A stretch of DNA of 24,812 bases from Anaerolineales bacterium UBA7227 (GTDB lineage Bacteria; Chloroflexota; Anaerolineae; Anaerolineales; Villigracilaceae): NCBI GenBank assembly GCA_002473085.1, contig DKTP01000134.1, forward strand, positions 1 to 24,812, written 5' to 3'. The translations under genes and the position numbers were made by a program. The notes below the pieces were generated by a model. It did not search any database. It had not been told where the DNA came from and was given only the letters and a program-made list of their open reading frames with translations. Position 1 is the first letter of the stretch, and every line of letters begins with the position of its first letter. Shown one piece after another: positions 6,530 to 17,010 of this stretch.

Positions 6530-6863
6530 CCAGGAATCTTTCGATCTCGATTCTGACAATTTCCAGATCGTGTTCGGGATCGCCAGTTAAATCGGACGCG
6601 GTCACCGAACCGTCCGCTCGATGAAAGTGGTGAGGGGAATTGGCGAGTTTTGGATGATGCGGCGCATTGTCCCAGCCTAGGATCCGCGTCTCTCCCTTTG
6701 AAAGGGTGTAGGAATATTTTCCGAGGGCCGCGTTGAAGAAAACGTCCAGAAAGTAACCGCCCTCAAATTCAATGCGCCATTTGGTCGCCAGGTCGTGAAC
6801 GTTCGCGACGAAGGCGCATTCGGCAAGAAAACGGCTTAATGCGCCTTCGAACGTAGAAGCCAT
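6522..6863 (-). CDS. tumE: TumE-family (DUF6516) toxin of a toxin-antitoxin pair
   Basis: A small cytoplasmic protein of 113 residues. A beta-rich N-terminal half (KWRIEFEGGYFLDVFF, KYSYTLSKGE) is followed by WDNAPHHPKLANSPHHFH, the strongly conserved histidine-rich signature of TumE/DUF6516 toxins. The C-terminal helix is typical too. The start is ATG at 6863, overlapping the end of the upstream partner gene by 28 nt in another frame, so translation is likely coupled. The family is described as the toxin of a two-gene module; how it acts is not evident from the sequence. Base composition is lower in GC than the neighbours, as expected for a mobile accessory module. Confidence 0.75.
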   Translation of the reverse strand: MASTFEGALSRFLAECAFVANVHDLATKWRIEFEGGYFLDVFFNAALGKYSYTLSKGETRILGWDNAPHHPKLANSPHHFHRADGSVTASDLTGDPEHDLEIVRIEIERFLET

Positions 6864-7123
6864 TCCAGCACGCTCTTCATCAGGCTGGCGCGTTGCAGTT
6901 CTTCCACGGCGTTGCGCCATTCGATGGAGTCTTCCCAATCGGGATGCTCCTGCCCCTCGCCGTTCGCCAGGCGGGATTCGAGCGCGTCCAGCGAGACGGC
7001 GTATTTCTGTTGAAAGCGTTTCACGACGGCCTCCAACAGGGATTCGCGGCGCGAGAGATCGGCGCGCAAACGTGTCAACGCCGAGCGGGAAATATTCTGT
7101 GGAAGCGGAAGCGTGGCTTGCAT
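6836..7123 (-). CDS. Putative antitoxin partner of the TumE-like toxin
   Basis: A 95-residue, mainly helical, charged protein. A basic helix (about 12-42) is followed by the segment GEGQEHPDWEDSIEWRNAVE and a final helix LMKSVLEWLLR. No DNA-binding motif is obvious. It lies directly upstream of the TumE-like gene, overlaps it by 28 nt and is read first, the usual place for an antitoxin. The ATG at 7123 is the first in frame after the terminator; a TATAAT (7130-7135, minus strand) ends only 6 nt before it and GGAGG lies 12 nt upstream, so the mRNA may be leaderless or may use that distant Shine-Dalgarno sequence. The antitoxin role is inferred from position and partner family. Confidence 0.68.
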   Translation of the reverse strand: MQATLPLPQNISRSALTRLRADLSRRESLLEAVVKRFQQKYAVSLDALESRLANGEGQEHPDWEDSIEWRNAVEELQRASLMKSVLEWLLRSKAH

Positions 7124-7129
7124 GGCGTG

Positions 7130-7135
7130 ATTATA
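7130..7135 (-). promoter_or_regulatory. -10 box of the toxin-antitoxin pair
   Basis: TATAAT on the minus strand, 6 nt before the antitoxin ATG. No clear -35 is present. The distance implies a leader of at most a few bases. Confidence 0.45.
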
Positions 7136-7148
7136 CCTCCGTAAACAA

Positions 7149-7182
7149 ACTCCCGCGTCAGCCCAAAAGCCGACGCGGGAGT
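7149..7182 (-). terminator. Terminator of gyrA
   Basis: A perfect 11-bp stem ACTCCCGCGTC (7149-7159) / GACGCGGGAGT (7172-7182) with a 12-nt loop lies just past the gyrA stop. On the minus strand it is followed by TTGTTTAC, a moderate T-tract. It insulates gyrA from the toxin-antitoxin promoter. Confidence 0.8.
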
Positions 7183-7197
7183 CTTTGTTGTCGCGTT

Positions 7198-9744
7198 CTA
7201 CTTCTTCTTCCCCTTCGCGGATTTCGCAGTCGCCTTCCGCTTCCCGCCTTCTGCTTTCCGCTTCCCGCCTTCCGCCTTCTGCTTTCGCTCCTCTTCTCTC
7301 TTTACGAACCGCTCCGCCGTCCACGCCACAGACACGGACAGGATCGCCTCGTCCTTCTTCATCTCGACGATGACGTCGCCTTTCGACGCGGCGCGTTTAC
7401 GGACGGCGGCCGCGTCCAGCCGCGTGGACTTGGGCGCGCCCTTCTCCAGTACCACCGTCGCCAGGTGGTTCGGCTTGCCGCTCACCGCGCCGACGAGCGT
7501 CACCTTTTTCGGCAAATCCCAGGCGCGGACGCCCTTGCCGTAGCGTCCCTGCGCGGGGAATTCCTTCTCGCTGACGCGTTTGGCTTTCCCGTCCGACGCC
7601 AGCAGGAAGATCTCGCCCTCCGCGGGCAGAATTTCCGCGCCGACGACTTCGTCCTGTTCATCCAGTTTGATGCCGTTCACGCCCGCGGCGACGAGTCCCA
7701 TCGGGCGGACGTCCTCCTCCTTGAAGCGGATCGCCATCCCGCCCGAGGTGACGAGCAGGATCTCCTTCTTCTTTCCGTCGGTGAGACCCACCCAGCCGAG
7801 GCGGTCTTCCTCGTTGACTTTGACCAGCGTGAACGCCTGCGCGGAGGGACCAGGCAGTTCGCTGACGAGGCTCTTCTTGATCATGCCGAAGCGCGTCATC
7901 GTGACCACGCAGGTCTCTTCGGGGAACTCGCTCTTGCGGGCGGGCAGCGCGAACATGGCGGCCAGCGCGTCGTCCTCCTCCAGCGGCGAGACTTTGTGAT
8001 ACGGCGCGCCGTCGCTCAGTTTCTCCGCTTCGGGGATGACGTGCAGCGCCACCGCCGCGCACCGTCCGTTTTCCGCGGCGAGGTAGAGCGTGTCGGAGGT
8101 GGAGGTTCTCGCCAGCCAGCGCGGCGCGTCGCGGCCCGAGTGTTTGGGCTGTTTGTCGTCGTGCGTGCGCGCGATCAACCCGTCCGCGGTGACGCCCACC
8201 CAGACCATCTGGTCGGGCAGGAGGTCGGTGGCGGTCAGCATTTTGGCGGCTTTGCCTTTTTTCAGGTTCACGATCTGCGTGCGACGGCGGTCGGCGTAGG
8301 CGGATTTCACTTTCAACAGTTCCTCCGCCACCGCGCCGCGCATCAGCTTTTGGGATTTCAACAGCGCCTTCAAATCCTTGATGAGCGCGGACACTTCCTT
8401 GTATTCGGTCTCGATCTTCTTCCGTTCCAGCGCGGCGAGACGGCGCAGCTGCATGTCGAGGATGGCGTTGGCCTGCAACTCCGTCAGCTTGTAGCGCTTC
8501 ATCAGTTTGGCGCGCGCCGTCTCCACGTCCGCGGCGTTGCGGATGAGGTGGATGATCTCGTCGAGGTTCTTCAACGCGGTCAGGTATCCCTCGAGGATGT
8601 GCTGCCGCGCTTCGGCTTTGTCCAAATCGAACTGGGCGCGCCGCTTGATGACCGTCAGGCGGTGTTCGAGGTAGACGCGCAGCGCCTGTTTGAGCGTGAG
8701 CGTGCGCGGCTCGCCGTCCACGAGCGCCAGCAGGTTGATGCTGAAGGTGGTCTGCATCGGCGTGCGTTTGTAGAGGTCGCGCAGGATGACCTCGGGGTCG
8801 GCGTTCTTCGTCAGTTCGAGGACGATCCGCATCCCGCGTCGGTCGGACTCGTCGCGCAGGTCGGAGAGTCCCTCGAAGTGACCGTCGCGCGCCAGTTCGG
8901 CGATGCGTTCGATCAGGCTGGACTTGTTGACGGTGTACGGCAGTTCGGTGACGATGATGCGGCTCTTGCCGCGTTCCATCTCCTCGACGTGCGCCTTCGC
9001 CTGGACCGTGATCCGTCCGCGCCCAGAGCCGTAGGCGGACTCGATGCCCTCGTCGCCTTTCTCCTGGATGATGACGCCGCCCGTCGGGAAGTCGGGACCC
9101 AGCACGAATTCCATCAGCTGTTCGACGTCTATGTCGTCGAGTTTTTCCCAGCGGTCGAGCATGTAGACGCAGGCGTCCACGATCTCGCCGAGGTTGTGCG
9201 GCGGGATGGAGGTGGCCATGCCGACGGCGATGCCCGTCGCGCCGTTGACCAGCAGGTTCGGGATCGCGGCGGGGAGGACGGACGGTTCGGTCAGCGTGTC
9301 GTCGAAGTTGGCGACGAAGTCCACCGTGTTTTTGTTGATGTCCGCCAGAATGTCCAGGGCGGGAGCGGCGAGACGCGCCTCGGTGTAACGCATGGCTGCG
9401 GGCGGGTCGCCGTCCACCGAGCCGAAGTTGCCCTGTCCGTCCACGAGCATGGTGCGCATGGAGAAGTCCTGCGCGAGGCGCGCCATGGCCTCGTACACGG
9501 ACGAGTCGCCGTGCGGGTGGTATTTGCCCAGCACTTCGCCGACGATGCGGGCGGATTTTTTGTAGGGCGTGTCGGCGCGGATGCCCATGTCGTACATGGC
9601 GTACAGGATGCGCCGCTGGACGGGTTTCATGCCGTCGCGGGCGTCGGGCAGGGCGCGCGCCACGATGACGCTCATGGCGTAATCGAGGTAGGCTTGCTGC
9701 ATCTCGTGGTCAATGTCTATTTTGCGGACGAGGCCGAGTTCCAT
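7198..9744 (-). CDS. gyrA: DNA gyrase subunit A (type IIA topoisomerase A subunit)
   Basis: The breakage-reunion subunit of DNA gyrase, 848 residues. The N-terminal domain shows [21 protein letters not shown] (shared core, about 30-50), [14 protein letters not shown] (drug-binding region, Ser81 and Glu85 at the usual quinolone positions) and [10 protein letters not shown] with catalytic Tyr120. The coiled-coil tower follows, then a C-terminal beta-pinwheel from about residue 500 with repeated blades. The canonical GyrA box (QRRGGKG) is not present; the equivalent position reads KQPKHSGRD. The last 30 residues are a basic Lys/Ala/Gly tail with a seven-residue duplication (KAEGGKR twice). The ATG at 9744 has AAAGGA about 8 nt upstream. 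No gyrB is adjacent. A ParC identity cannot be excluded. Confidence 0.9.
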   Translation of the reverse strand: MELGLVRKIDIDHEMQQAYLDYAMSVIVARALPDARDGMKPVQRRILYAMYDMGIRADTPYKKSARIVGEVLGKYHPHGDSSVYEAMARLAQDFSMRTMLVDGQGNFGSVDGDPPAAMRYTEARLAAPALDILADINKNTVDFVANFDDTLTEPSVLPAAIPNLLVNGATGIAVGMATSIPPHNLGEIVDACVYMLDRWEKLDDIDVEQLMEFVLGPDFPTGGVIIQEKGDEGIESAYGSGRGRITVQAKAHVEEMERGKSRIIVTELPYTVNKSSLIERIAELARDGHFEGLSDLRDESDRRGMRIVLELTKNADPEVILRDLYKRTPMQTTFSINLLALVDGEPRTLTLKQALRVYLEHRLTVIKRRAQFDLDKAEARQHILEGYLTALKNLDEIIHLIRNAADVETARAKLMKRYKLTELQANAILDMQLRRLAALERKKIETEYKEVSALIKDLKALLKSQKLMRGAVAEELLKVKSAYADRRRTQIVNLKKGKAAKMLTATDLLPDQMVWVGVTADGLIARTHDDKQPKHSGRDAPRWLARTSTSDTLYLAAENGRCAAVALHVIPEAEKLSDGAPYHKVSPLEEDDALAAMFALPARKSEFPEETCVVTMTRFGMIKKSLVSELPGPSAQAFTLVKVNEEDRLGWVGLTDGKKKEILLVTSGGMAIRFKEEDVRPMGLVAAGVNGIKLDEQDEVVGAEILPAEGEIFLLASDGKAKRVSEKEFPAQGRYGKGVRAWDLPKKVTLVGAVSGKPNHLATVVLEKGAPKSTRLDAAAVRKRAASKGDVIVEMKKDEAILSVSVAWTAERFVKREEERKQKAEGGKRKAEGGKRKATAKSAKGKKK
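7237..7278. repeat. 21-nt tandem duplication in the gyrA tail
   Basis: Two adjacent 21-nt units (7237-7257 and 7258-7278) differ at two positions and encode KAEGGKR twice at the GyrA C-terminus. It lies in a low-complexity C/T-rich tract on the plus strand. Confidence 0.8.
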
Positions 9745-9759
9745 GAGAAATCCTTTTTG

Positions 9760-9821
9760 AACCGCGAAGGCCGCGAAGAACGCAAAGAAAAAACTTCGCG
9801 CTCCTGGAGCGCTTCGCGGTT
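9760..9821. repeat. Palindromic element in the gyrA leader
   Basis: AACCGCGAAG (9760-9769) pairs with CTTCGCGGTT (9812-9821). Inside is a second hairpin, GCGCTCC (9798-9804) / GGAGCGC (9806-9812). The element lies between the gyrA promoter and its ribosome-binding site, so it would be in the mRNA leader. Its GCGAAG-rich character suggests a dispersed repeat. Confidence 0.65.
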
Positions 9822-9845
9822 AATTGTGTATGGTTTGCGGGGGCT

Positions 9846-9874
9846 ATCTTACGGGGAAAGAGGCGCGGCGTCAA
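9846..9874 (-). promoter_or_regulatory. Promoter of gyrA
   Basis: On the minus strand, -35 TTGACG (9874-9869), a 17-nt spacer, then -10 TAAGAT (9851-9846). Predicted transcription start is near 9839, giving a leader of about 95 nt. Confidence 0.7.
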
Positions 9875-9909
9875 GGCAAGCCGGATGCCAAACCAAACCA
9901 TCCCTTGCC
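9875..9909 (-). terminator. Hairpin downstream of the SH3 lipoprotein gene
   Basis: GGCAAG (9875-9880) and GGATG (9883-9887) pair with CATCC (9899-9903) and CTTGCC (9904-9909), an 11-bp stem with a 2-nt bulge. It has no T-run and directly abuts the -35 of gyrA. It probably ends or slows transcription of the upstream lipoprotein gene. Confidence 0.4.
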
Positions 9910-9949
9910 GGGAGGCTGAGTCGAATATGGCGTGTGGACCAGGCCGCGT

Positions 9950-10813
9950 TCAGGGCTTGAACGTGATGACGTTAGTCACGCAGACGCCGGCGAGTCCGTT
10001 CTTGGTGCAGAGTTTGAGCGTGGCGCGGATGCGGTGTCCGCTGGGGTTGTAGGCGAAGGCCGGCGCGCTGAGGATGACGACCTTGCCGGGCTCGATGCTG
10101 GCGACGGTCGTGGAGGTCAGACACCCATTGACGTCGTTGAAACCGTTGTTGGACGCGGTCAGCGCGACGCTGGTGTTGAGGTCCTTGACGGTCAGAAGGT
10201 AGGACCGGAACGGGAGCGCGCCGACATTTTTGATCCTCAAATCCACCCACCAGCCGGCGCAGGTATCCAGCGCGTGATAGGCGAAGTCAAAGTCCGGCAT
10301 CGGCGTGGGCGTGGGCGGCGGGGTGTACACCGGCAGCAGGGACGTGTCGCCCGCGATGGAGGCGTATTGACCGGTGACCCAGCAGAATGTCCCCGAATTA
10401 TTGGGCAGGCGGATGTACCAGAAAGTCCCGGCGGGGTTTTTCCCGTAGACTTGCGCGGTCTGCCCGACGAAGAGACCGCCGACCAGATCGTAGACCACGC
10501 CCGGACCGACGCGGCAATTCGTGTCCATCGAGACGCTGATCATCGGGACGGCGGGCGTGTCGGTGAAATACGGGGTCGGCGAAAGCGTGGGGGACGGGGT
10601 GGGCGTGTCTGCCGGCGCTTCGGAGGCCAGCGAAGGCGGGGCCGTCGACGGGACCAGGGTCTGGCTGACGGCCGCCGCCACGGTCTGCGCGACGGCGGTG
10701 GCGGCCGCGCCCGGCTCCGGCTGTGTGGGCGCGGTCCCGCCCGGCAGGTTGCAGGCCAGCGCCGCCAAAAGCAACGCGCCGATCAACGCCAAACGACGAC
10801 TGACGGTTGTCAT
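9950..10813 (-). CDS. SH3b-domain lipoprotein with Thr/Pro linkers
   Basis: A predicted extracytoplasmic lipoprotein of 287 residues. The signal peptide runs from MTTVSRRLAL and ends in the lipobox LAALAC with Cys21. A Thr/Pro/Ser-rich linker reaches about residue 90. A bacterial SH3 domain follows, with CRVGPGVVYDLVGGLFVGQT and FWYIRL and CWVTGQY. A second TPPPTPTPMP linker leads to a C-terminal beta-sandwich-like domain with FAYHALDTCAGWWVDLRIKN. The start at 10813 is preferred over an upstream ATG because it begins the signal peptide and has AGGAGGAAGA just ahead, a very strong ribosome-binding site. It has its own promoter (10847-10874). Binding partner unknown; SH3b domains often contact cell-envelope polymers. 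Confidence 0.78.
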   Translation of the reverse strand: MTTVSRRLALIGALLLAALACNLPGGTAPTQPEPGAAATAVAQTVAAAVSQTLVPSTAPPSLASEAPADTPTPSPTLSPTPYFTDTPAVPMISVSMDTNCRVGPGVVYDLVGGLFVGQTAQVYGKNPAGTFWYIRLPNNSGTFCWVTGQYASIAGDTSLLPVYTPPPTPTPMPDFDFAYHALDTCAGWWVDLRIKNVGALPFRSYLLTVKDLNTSVALTASNNGFNDVNGCLTSTTVASIEPGKVVILSAPAFAYNPSGHRIRATLKLCTKNGLAGVCVTNVITFKP

Positions 10814-10846
10814 TCTTCCTCCTCGGTAGAACGGTGGCACAATTAC

Positions 10847-10874
10847 AGTATACCCGCGCGGGGTAAATTTGCAA
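10847..10874 (-). promoter_or_regulatory. Promoter of the SH3 lipoprotein gene
   Basis: On the minus strand, -35 TTGCAA (10874-10869), 16-nt spacer, -10 TATACT (10852-10847). The spacer holds the palindrome CCGCGCGG. Predicted start is near 10840, leaving a leader of about 27 nt with a strong ribosome-binding site. Confidence 0.6.
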
Positions 10875-10942
10875 ACTACCCCGCCGCCCCGGAAGGATCG
10901 GACAGGGAATCCCCGCCTCCGCGCGGCAGGGGAGCGCGGGTT

Positions 10943-10973
10943 AAAAAAAGAGATGCCCCTTTCGGGGCATCTC
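10943..10973 (-). terminator. Intrinsic terminator of rpoC
   Basis: Directly after the rpoC stop, the perfect 10-bp stem GAGATGCCCC/GGGGCATCTC with a 4-nt loop (10950-10973) is followed on the minus strand by seven T (10949-10943). This is a textbook Rho-independent terminator. Confidence 0.93.
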
Positions 10974-10981
10974 CTGTCAAC

Positions 10982-15229
<4,248 letters not shown>

Positions 15230-15281
15230 TGAATCCTCTCCTCGAGTAAAGAGTGCGGGCTGCCGGGCTTGTTCGTCGGCC

Positions 15282-15299
15282 GCGCGCTCGTACGCGCGC
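15282..15299. repeat. GCGCGC hairpin in the rpoC leader
   Basis: GCGCGC (15282-15287) and GCGCGC (15294-15299) form a 6-bp stem with a 6-nt loop, between the larger leader hairpin and the rpoC ribosome-binding site. Confidence 0.55.
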
Positions 15300-15315
15300 T
15301 AGAGACAAACAAAGG

Positions 15316-15352
15316 CAAGCGCTTCGAGACCAATTTTTATCTCAAGCGCTTG
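15316..15352 (-). terminator. Attenuator-like hairpin in the rpoC leader
   Basis: CAAGCGCTT and GAGA (15316-15324, 15326-15329) pair with TCTC and AAGCGCTTG (15340-15352): 13 bp with one bulged C and a 10-nt loop. On the minus strand it is followed by CCTTTGTTTGTC, a moderately T-rich tail; on the plus strand by CGG and five T. It lies inside the predicted rpoC transcript about 90 nt before the start codon, so it may act as a conditional terminator. Confidence 0.45.
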
Positions 15353-15380
15353 CGGTTTTTATGCTCGGTTTTCTGTTCAT
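15342..15380 (-). CDS. Possible 12-residue upstream ORF in the rpoC leader
   Basis: MNRKPSIKTASA, stop. Its ATG (15380) lies 12 nt after the -10 box, about 5 nt after the predicted transcription start, and its TGA falls inside the first arm of the leader hairpin. There is no ribosome-binding site. It could be a leader peptide, or chance. Confidence 0.22.
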   Translation of the reverse strand: MNRKPSIKTASA

Positions 15381-15392
15381 CCAACGGACGGC

Positions 15393-15421
15393 ATTATATC
15401 AGGTCGGCGCGAATGCCGCAA
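15393..15421 (-). promoter_or_regulatory. Promoter of rpoC
   Basis: On the minus strand, -35 TTGCGG (15421-15416), exactly 17 nt, then -10 TATAAT (15398-15393). Predicted start is near 15386, leaving a leader of about 157 nt before the GTG of rpoC. Confidence 0.75.
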
Positions 15422-15511
15422 GGATTTTCATTAAATTTTCATATGTTTTTTCGCGGGCTTTGCGCTTCTATAGGCCGGCCCGGCGTTATTGTGAGAAAGC
15501 CGCGCGGAAGG

Positions 15512-15540
15512 TTGCGCGCGAATGCAAACAGCGGTAAGAT
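15512..15540 (+). promoter_or_regulatory. Plus-strand promoter upstream of the aminotransferase gene
   Basis: -35 TTGCGC (15512-15517), 17-nt spacer, -10 TAAGAT (15535-15540). The -10 sequence equals that of the gyrA promoter. Predicted start is near 15547, immediately before an ATG at 15548. Confidence 0.6.
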
Positions 15541-15569
15541 TGAGTTGATGGTACGGATACCGCTTGCAT
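15522..15569. promoter_or_regulatory. Inverted repeat over the plus-strand -10 box (operator-like)
   Basis: ATGCAA (15522-15527) and GCGGTA (15531-15536) pair with TACCGC (15558-15563) and TTGCAT (15564-15569), interrupted by one 3-nt bulge. It brackets the -10 box and predicted start, so it could be a repressor site or a 5'-end RNA structure. Confidence 0.4.
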
Positions 15570-15628
15570 TAGACCGATTAGCTTTAGATATTGCCATGCT
15601 GCAAATGATCGCAGGGCCTGACAGGTGA
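15548..15628 (+). CDS. Putative 26-residue leader peptide before the aminotransferase gene
   Basis: ATG at 15548 lies 7 nt after the -10 box TAAGAT, so it would be the first codon of a leaderless transcript. It encodes 26 residues beginning MVRIPLALDRLALDIAM and ending at a TGA (15626-15628) in the loop of a strong terminator-like hairpin (15615-15647). Five Leu, three Ile and one Val suggest, without proving, a link to branched-chain amino acids. A small stand-alone protein or chance ORF is the alternative. Confidence 0.35.
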   Translation: MVRIPLALDRLALDIAMLQMIAGPDR

Positions 15629-15652
15629 ATCGCTTCCCTGTCAGGCCTTTCT
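15615..15652 (+). terminator. Terminator-like hairpin before the aminotransferase gene
   Basis: A perfect 11-bp GC-rich stem GGCCTGACAGG (15615-15625) / CCTGTCAGGCC (15637-15647) is followed by TTTCT. It sits about 70 nt after the predicted start and 55 nt before the aminotransferase ATG. It could be an attenuator, or the end of a small RNA of about 105 nt. Confidence 0.55.
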
Positions 15653-15664
15653 AATTCATGATGG

Positions 15665-15681
15665 AGCGGGATCGCATCCCG
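15665..15681. repeat. Short palindrome before the aminotransferase gene
   Basis: GCGGGAT, a 3-nt loop CGC, then ATCCCGC: a perfect 7-bp stem between the terminator-like hairpin and the ribosome-binding site. It could be an alternative (anti-) structure or a dispersed palindrome. Confidence 0.5.
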
Positions 15682-15706
15682 CCCTATATTCTCACAAGGA
15701 GATGAA

Positions 15707-16948
15707 ATGCAAACACCCTGGGAATACCGCTATGCCCACCGCACACAGAGAATGGGCAGTTCCGTCATCCGCGAATTGCTCAAACTCACCGAACAACCGG
15801 AAATCATTTCTTTCGCGGGGGGACTGCCCGCGCCGGACGTTTTCCCCGTGAAGGAATTTCGCGAGGCTTGCAGCGTCGTGCTGGAACAACACGGCGCGCA
15901 GGCTTTGCAATACGGCGCCACGGAGGGATACCGTCCGCTTCGCGAGATGATCGCCCGTCACACCGCGCGCTACGCGGTGGAGGTCTCGTCCGACAACATC
16001 CTCATCACTTCAGGCTCGCAGCAGGCGCTGGACTTTATCGGGCGGCTGTTCATCAACCGCGGCGACCACATCGTGGTGGAATCGCCCACCTACCTTGGCG
16101 CGCTCCAGGCGTGGAACGCCTACGGCGCGCAGTACATCACCGTCCCGATGGACGAACACGGCATGATCATCGAGGAACTCGAAGCGGCGCTGCGCGTCGG
16201 CCCGAAATTCATCTACGTCCTGCCCAACTTCCAGAACCCGTCGGGTTGCACGCTCAGCCTCGAGCGGAGGAAAAAACTCGTCGAGCTGGCCGACCGCTAC
16301 GGGGTCCCGATCATCGAGGACGATCCGTACGGACAGCTGCGTTACGAGGGCGAACACCTCCCCTCGGTCGTCTCGCTCGACAGCGAGTTCCGCGGTCCCA
16401 ACGGCGGACATTACAGCGGCAACGTCATCTACTTAAGCACGTTCTCGAAACTGCTCGCGCCGGGCCTGCGCCTGGCCTGGGTCATCGCGCCGCCGGAGGT
16501 CATCCGCAAACTGGTGATGACCAAACAGGCCGCCGACCTGCATACCTCCTCGTTCAACCAGTATGTGGCCTACGAAGTCGGCAAGGGCGGATTCATCGAT
16601 GAACATGCCAAGTTCATCCGCGACGTGTATAAGGAACGCCGCGACGTGATGCTCGAAATGATGGACGAGATGTTCCCGCCCGAGATGCGCTGGACGCGTC
16701 CGCATGGCGGCATGTTCCTGTGGGGCATCATGCCCGAAGGCATGGACTCGTCGGAAGCGCTCAAGATCGCCATCGAGCGCAAAGTGGCTTTCGTGCCAGG
16801 CACGGCTTTCCACGCCAACGGCGGCGGGGCCAACACCATGCGGCTCAACTTCTCGTACTCCTCGCCCGACACCATCCGCACCGGCATCACGCGCCTGGGC
16901 GGCCTGTTGAAGGAACTGCTGCACGAGAACGGGAACGGTCGCAAATAG
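15707..16948 (+). CDS. PLP-dependent class I/II aminotransferase (MocR/LysN-like)
   Basis: A cytoplasmic fold-type I PLP aminotransferase of 413 residues, in the branch that includes 2-aminoadipate and aromatic or branched-chain transaminases. Motifs: ISFAGGLPAPDVFP (34-47), LQYGATEGYRPLRE (67-80), TSGSQQALD (101-109), PNFQNPSG (173-180) with the PLP-contacting Asn, EDDPYG (204-209) and STFSKLLAPGLRLAW with Schiff-base Lys248; a C-terminal MRLNFSY holds the carboxylate-binding Arg. No N-terminal regulator domain is present, so it is the enzyme alone. The start has AAGGAG 5 nt before the ATG. The substrate cannot be fixed by eye. The leader upstream looks like an attenuator, and a bidirectional terminator follows. 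Confidence 0.88.
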   Translation: MQTPWEYRYAHRTQRMGSSVIRELLKLTEQPEIISFAGGLPAPDVFPVKEFREACSVVLEQHGAQALQYGATEGYRPLREMIARHTARYAVEVSSDNILITSGSQQALDFIGRLFINRGDHIVVESPTYLGALQAWNAYGAQYITVPMDEHGMIIEELEAALRVGPKFIYVLPNFQNPSGCTLSLERRKKLVELADRYGVPIIEDDPYGQLRYEGEHLPSVVSLDSEFRGPNGGHYSGNVIYLSTFSKLLAPGLRLAWVIAPPEVIRKLVMTKQAADLHTSSFNQYVAYEVGKGGFIDEHAKFIRDVYKERRDVMLEMMDEMFPPEMRWTRPHGGMFLWGIMPEGMDSSEALKIAIERKVAFVPGTAFHANGGGANTMRLNFSYSSPDTIRTGITRLGGLLKELLHENGNGRK

Positions 16949-16958
16949 GATGTAAATA

Positions 16959-16992
16959 AAATCAGGGCGACTCATCCGAGTCGCCCTGATTT
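16959..16992. terminator. Bidirectional terminator (aminotransferase / epimerase)
   Basis: A perfect 15-bp stem AAATCAGGGCGACTC (16959-16973) / GAGTCGCCCTGATTT (16978-16992) with a 4-nt loop. T-rich tails on both strands (TTTATT and TTTTATTT) serve the two convergent genes that end at 16948 and 17011. Confidence 0.92.
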
Positions 16993-17010
16993 ATTCTGGA
17001 TGGCCGCGCC

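Larger units (their letters stand above)
15230..15706. other. Divergent regulatory region between rpoC and the aminotransferase gene
   Basis: This 477-bp stretch has no ordinary gene. It contains two divergent promoters (minus 15393-15421, plus 15512-15540), a tiny ORF after each, hairpins at 15282-15299, 15316-15352, 15522-15569, 15615-15647 and 15665-15681, and the ribosome-binding sites of both flanking genes. rpoB is absent. Confidence 0.75.

Noticed and set aside
7072..9960. 962-codon plus-strand open frame antisense to gyrA
   Set aside because: GC-rich codon bias of gyrA keeps the opposite frame open. The translation is His/Arg/Val-rich without domains, and the minus strand encodes an unmistakable GyrA.
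15269..15628. 119-codon plus-strand ORF across the rpoC/aminotransferase spacer
   Set aside because: It crosses two promoters and a hairpin and has no ribosome-binding site; only its last 26 codons, after a promoter, are worth noting.
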